From assembly GCA_965215215.1 (NCBI GenBank), contig OZ244043.1, positions 1,240,001 through 1,304,000 on the forward strand: a DNA stretch of 64,000 bases. Reading direction: 5' to 3'. The notes beneath the pieces are model-generated. The model worked only from the letters and a program-made list of their open reading frames with translations. It was not told the DNA's origin and made no database searches. This DNA comes from CALDTK01 sp965215215 (lineage in GTDB: Bacteria > Bacteroidota > Bacteroidia > Chitinophagales > Saprospiraceae). A program made the position numbers and the translations under genes. Below are positions 60,686 through 64,000 of this stretch, in pieces. Each line of letters starts with the position of its first letter. The first letter of the stretch is position 1.

Positions 60686-62764
60686 ATGAATCGTTTACTA
60701 CTCTGCATCCCCCTCCTCCTCGCTCCATTCGCCCCGCTGCTCTCGCAGGGGGAAGATCCCAACTGGAAGATCGCAAAATCGCTCGGCGACCAGTACGTAG
60801 GAATGGGAAAGTACGGCTCGGCAGCGGAGCGCTACGCCACGGCCTTTGCGGCAAAACCGGACAAGCTCGACCTCGCGGAGCTCTCGGCCGAATACTACCT
60901 GCGGGTAAAGGCGTACCGGTCGGCGGCTAAGATGCTCGAGGCGCTCACGGTCGATCCGCGCGAATACCCGCTCGCCAAGCTCAAACTCGCCCGTGCGCTC
61001 AAACAGAGCGGCAGCTACAAGGGCGCCGTCGACGCCTACCAGGCTTTTATCTTCGGTTACACCGGCGACGATAAGGAGGAGCTAACCGGGTTGGTCGAGG
61101 ACGAGATCCGCGGGGCCGTACTGGCCCGCCAGGAACTCACCCTCGACAACCCGCTCTACGCCGTGGAGCCGATGTCTAAGAGTATCAATACGATCCACAA
61201 CGAGCTGGGCCCCATGCCGCTCGCCTCCAACGTACTGTATTTCCTCTCCGATCGCGTGGGCGCGGGCGACATCCTACGTCGTACCGAAGAGAACGGCACG
61301 TGGGCAGACCCCGGTCCCACCGATCAGTTCCCCGAGCTCGAGGGCAAGCGCATCGGCTCCGGGGCGCTCGGGCCGGACGGTTCGCGCTTTTACTTTAGCC
61401 TCTGCGACGACGATACCCCCCTCAGCGACCCGACCACCCGGTGTGAGATTCACGTGATCATGCGCCGGGACAGCGGTTGGTCCGATCCGATCGCACTGCC
61501 CAACTACATCAATGTCCCCGACCAGTCGGCCTCGCAACCCTACGTCTACCAGGAGGGAAACAACGAGGTGCTGCTCTTCGCCTCCGATCGCAAAGACGGC
61601 CGGGGCGGTATGGATATTTGGCGTTCCGAACGTCCGGTTCAGTCGGGAGCGACCGATTTTAGTTTTCCGGAAAACTTGGGCGACAACGTCAACGGCATAG
61701 CGGACGAGGTTACGCCCTACTACGACGTAGACACCAAAACGCTTTCGTTCGCCTCGAACGGCTTCATCAACCTCGGCGGGTACGACATTTTTCACGCGCA
61801 GTCTATGGGCAACGGGCGCTGGAGTTCGCCGAGCAACCCGCAGGCGCCCATCAACTCCTCGGGCGACGACTACTACTACCGGGGGGTCCCCGGTACCCGG
61901 AAGGGCTACTTCGCCAGTAACCGGACCCTCGAGGTTCCCTTCAGTACGGACGGTTCGAGCGACGAGAACATCTTCGAGGTCGAGCAGCTCGTCAAGCAGG
62001 TTCCGATCTCGGTCAGTGTGGTCGACTCGACTACGGGCCAGCCTTTGCCTAAGGTTATCATGACCGTGTACGGTACCCAACGGGTCGATAGCCGCAAGCT
62101 TTACAGCAGCATCGAAGCCAACGACGGCGGCTTCGTGGTCCAATTGCCGGTGGACGAGCAGCTCGAGCTGGAGGTCCGCTGCGACGGATACCAAGTTAGG
62201 CGCACGCAGCTGCGCGTTCCCGCGAGCCAGGAGTCTTCGTATACCCTGCCCGCACTACGCCTTCAGGAGCTAACGGGCATCGTGCTCGCGAACGCCTCGC
62301 CCGGTACCGTTCCGAGTGACGGGGTACAACCGAGCGTCGGCGGCCAGGCGAGTGCGGTTAACGACGACGTAGCACCGGCCGTGAGTCGGGCCACAGGGGG
62401 AGCGACCGAGGCTCCGGCACCCAATCCGCCGACCGCGGTGCGCACCTCGCAGTCCGAGCGTACGAACACGCCCAAGCCCGACGCCCCGTCCGCGACTACG
62501 GCAAACCGCACCTTCCGCATCCAGCTCGAAGAGTCGCCTCACTTCGAACCGGAGGCCGGACGGTACACCGAGGTGCAGACGCTCGGACAGCTCACCAGCG
62601 AGTACAGCGGGGAGGACAAGCTGCACAAAGTCTTCGTCGGCAACTACGGTACCTCCGCCGAGGTGCTCGACGCCCTGAAGCTAGCCCGCGAAGCGGGCTG
62701 GCCGAACGCGTACGTAGTCCAGTTCGAGAACGCAGTGTACCGCGGTCAGTGGCAGGGGAACTGA
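60686..62764 (+). CDS. PorE-like TPR/PD40 protein with C-terminal SPOR domain
   Basis: 692 residues with a leader (ending PLLSQGEDP). TPR-type helices (about 25-150), PD40/WD40-like beta units (about 165-430: SNVLYFLSDRVGAGDILRRT, LLFASDRKDGRGGMDIWRSE, LSFASNGFINLGGYDIFHAQ), a carboxypeptidase-regulatory-like sandwich (about 435-530), a low-complexity linker and a terminal SPOR-like domain (TFRIQLEE...LHKVFVGNYGTSAEVLDALK LA). The first three parts match T9SS-linked PorE proteins, which however end in an OmpA peptidoglycan-binding domain. SPOR also binds peptidoglycan (denuded strands), so the anchor seems exchanged (inference). Confidence 0.75.
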   Translation: MNRLLLCIPLLLAPFAPLLSQGEDPNWKIAKSLGDQYVGMGKYGSAAERYATAFAAKPDKLDLAELSAEYYLRVKAYRSAAKMLEALTVDPREYPLAKLKLARALKQSGSYKGAVDAYQAFIFGYTGDDKEELTGLVEDEIRGAVLARQELTLDNPLYAVEPMSKSINTIHNELGPMPLASNVLYFLSDRVGAGDILRRTEENGTWADPGPTDQFPELEGKRIGSGALGPDGSRFYFSLCDDDTPLSDPTTRCEIHVIMRRDSGWSDPIALPNYINVPDQSASQPYVYQEGNNEVLLFASDRKDGRGGMDIWRSERPVQSGATDFSFPENLGDNVNGIADEVTPYYDVDTKTLSFASNGFINLGGYDIFHAQSMGNGRWSSPSNPQAPINSSGDDYYYRGVPGTRKGYFASNRTLEVPFSTDGSSDENIFEVEQLVKQVPISVSVVDSTTGQPLPKVIMTVYGTQRVDSRKLYSSIEANDGGFVVQLPVDEQLELEVRCDGYQVRRTQLRVPASQESSYTLPALRLQELTGIVLANASPGTVPSDGVQPSVGGQASAVNDDVAPAVSRATGGATEAPAPNPPTAVRTSQSERTNTPKPDAPSATTANRTFRIQLEESPHFEPEAGRYTEVQTLGQLTSEYSGEDKLHKVFVGNYGTSAEVLDALKLAREAGWPNAYVVQFENAVYRGQWQGN

Positions 62765-62786
62765 CGCGTCCGTAAACAACGCAACA

Positions 62787-62830
62787 AAGGCCCAGGTCGC
62801 TTCGCAGCGGTCTGGGCCTTCTCGTTTGGA
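62787..62830. terminator. Bidirectional intrinsic terminator
   Basis: AAGGCCCAG (62787-62795) pairs with CTGGGCCTT (62812-62820) around a 16-base loop that itself contains CGCTTCGCAGCG; a T-containing stretch follows. It lies between the convergent PorE-like and DUF4197 genes and can serve both. Confidence 0.85.
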
Positions 62831-62850
62831 TTTAAGTAGCTACCGCTAGC

Positions 62851-63573
62851 TTACTTGTTGTCCTGCTTCGCGAACACCTGGCGGAGCAGCTCGGAGGTAC
62901 GCGCGGCGGCGTTGTCGCGGATGTTGAGCTCCTCCTTGGCGACCATATCGAACAGACCGACGAGCGCCTGTTGCGTGACGTAGTCGTCGAGCTCCGGGTT
63001 GACCGACTTCACCAGCGGAATCTTGTTGTACTTGGCGACCGCGTCGCCCCAGTACTTGCGCGCCTGAAACTTGTCGAGGGAGCTGATGATGACCGGCTTG
63101 AACTCGGCGTACAGCTTGTCGTAGGTTTTGGCTTTGAGGTAGCCGGTAGCCGCGTCGTCGGCCCCCATCAGGATCCCGGTGGCGTCCTGGATGCTCATCT
63201 CCCGGATGGCCGCCACGAAGATGGGCTTGGCGCGCTTGGCGGCGTCCTCGGCGCCGGCGTTGATCTTTTCGAGGGCGACTTCCTCGACTTTATTGAAGCC
63301 GGGGATGACCTTGAGCTTGTCGGTTACCTCGCGCGCTTCGGGCGGGAGGAGGATTTTGTAGGGGCTATCGAAGTACCCCCCCTTTTGCGAGAGCAGGGTG
63401 GAGCCTTTGCTCACGCCCGCGTCGAGCGCTTCTTTGAGGCCCCGGCCGATGTCGGCCTGTGAGAGCCCGGCCGAACCGGCCACTTCCATCACCCGATCGA
63501 TGGTCGCCTGATCGCAGGCGGGCGTGGCGATAACCAAGAGGCCGAGGGCCGAAGAGAGGAGGAGAGAGCGCAT
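62851..63573 (-). CDS. DUF4197 lipoprotein
   Basis: 240 residues from ATG 63573 (MRSLLLSSALGLLVIATPAC, lipid Cys 20); an upstream ATG at 63609 would spoil the leader. DUF4197 features: LSQADIGRGLKEALDAGVSKG, EVTDKLKVIPGFNKVEEVAL, DDAATGYLK and ALVGLFDMVAKEELNIRDN. All-helical periplasmic protein of unknown function. It begins 28 bases after the folB stop, so it is probably the second gene of that operon. Confidence 0.88.
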   Translation of the reverse strand: MRSLLLSSALGLLVIATPACDQATIDRVMEVAGSAGLSQADIGRGLKEALDAGVSKGSTLLSQKGGYFDSPYKILLPPEAREVTDKLKVIPGFNKVEEVALEKINAGAEDAAKRAKPIFVAAIREMSIQDATGILMGADDAATGYLKAKTYDKLYAEFKPVIISSLDKFQARKYWGDAVAKYNKIPLVKSVNPELDDYVTQQALVGLFDMVAKEELNIRDNAAARTSELLRQVFAKQDNK

Positions 63574-63601
63574 AGTGGGATTTGAGATTAAAGCTAGTCG
63601 C

Positions 63602-63967
63602 TCAGGCAAAACGTTCGAGGCGCACGAAGGCTGCCCCGATACGCCCGCCCCGGAGCGGCGGGTGCAGCTTACGGACTTCGACGCGAACCCGCGCGAGCTT
63701 GCTCCCGTAGGCAGCGAACGTATGATCGACGATCCGTTGTGCGACCTGCTCGAGCAGGGGCACGGGAACGGCCATCACGCGATCGCAGATGAGCTTGAGC
63801 GCTGCATAGTTAACGGTGCTGTCGAGTTGGGTGAAATCCGGGCGCTCCCCGGAGCGCACGTCGACCTCGGCGTCGACCTCGAACGTACCGCCCAGTACCA
63901 GCTCCTCGGGCAGTACACCGTGTTTGGCGCGGTAGGAGAGATTGGAGCAGCCAACGGTATGAATCAT
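63602..63967 (-). CDS. folB: Dihydroneopterin aldolase
   Basis: 121 residues, the normal size. It splits dihydroneopterin to 6-hydroxymethyl-dihydropterin and glycolaldehyde in folate synthesis. Family marks: YRAKHGVLPEE (in place of FYGYHGVxxEE, with the pterin-region Tyr and His kept), LDSTVNYAAL with the conserved Tyr, LLEQVAQRIVD with the substrate-binding Glu, and VRVEVRKLHPPL with the catalytic Lys. First gene of the pair with the DUF4197 lipoprotein. Confidence 0.93.
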   Translation of the reverse strand: MIHTVGCSNLSYRAKHGVLPEELVLGGTFEVDAEVDVRSGERPDFTQLDSTVNYAALKLICDRVMAVPVPLLEQVAQRIVDHTFAAYGSKLARVRVEVRKLHPPLRGGRIGAAFVRLERFA

Positions 63968-64000
63968 GGGGTAGTTAATCTTTTGCGAAAATGTGCGTTC

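Overview
The window looks like chromosomal DNA of a GC-rich Bacteroidota bacterium, most probably a Saprospiria/Lewinella-like marine organism (an inference, not a match). Support comes from type IX secretion (T9SS) sorting domains on several secreted proteins, a TonB receptor paired with a DUF4249 lipoprotein, a DUF5686 protein, a PorE-like TPR/PD40 lipoprotein-type protein, and weak Shine-Dalgarno signals. Core genes are about 60-65 percent GC. Accessory patches fall to about 40-45 percent and some genes are mosaics of both.

Layout. 1-4500: core genes (DinB-like start, beta-carbonic anhydrase, 6-phosphogluconolactonase, M48 protease, small outer-membrane protein). 4611-15990: a polymorphic toxin island. 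It holds one giant secreted toxin (signal peptide, FnIII-like repeats, HELGH zincin-like domain, variable tail A) with its membrane immunity gene. Downstream lie displaced alternative tails: B with a membrane immunity gene, C with an M23 peptidase domain and an exported immunity gene, and a decayed D. Two later cassettes begin with copies of the same core segment that precedes tail A. An intact IS5-type element sits between toxin tail C and its immunity gene, and the giant gene is frameshifted at a G9 tract. 15990-19754: GNAT-nitrilase fusion and prolyl oligopeptidase. 19776-21145: a second orphan toxin/immunity-like pair trapped between the end of the prolyl oligopeptidase gene and a diverged copy of that gene's last 201 bases. 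21194-25382: operon of a lipoprotein (with a G11 tract over its start), TonB receptor and DUF4249 lipoprotein. 25586-35414: core genes. 35721-39782: secreted pectate lyase-type multidomain protein with a steep internal GC gradient.

40119-51066: a ViaA-like gene, then four copies of one three-gene unit (small LVIVD lipoprotein A, larger LVIVD beta-propeller-like lipoprotein B, outer-membrane barrel C). B and C overlap by 4 nt in every copy. Copy 1 is inverted, and copy 4 has a nonsense codon in C. Two MITE-like elements flank or interrupt the block. 51810-53636: two decayed S1-protease-type genes. 54197-63967: core genes (pyruvate kinase, GH3/beta-lactamase fusion, LolC/E-type permease, PurN, PorE-like protein, DUF4197 protein, dihydroneopterin aldolase).

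The strongest candidates for something undescribed are: (1) a 14-bp motif, GTTTTNGCGNAAGC, found exactly 15 times on both strands, only in core-like DNA or at the edge of a repeated cassette, and so reminiscent of a DNA-uptake or chromosome-organising sequence; (2) the toxin cassette array under apparent G-tract phase variation; (3) the amplified LVIVD lipoprotein/propeller/barrel unit.
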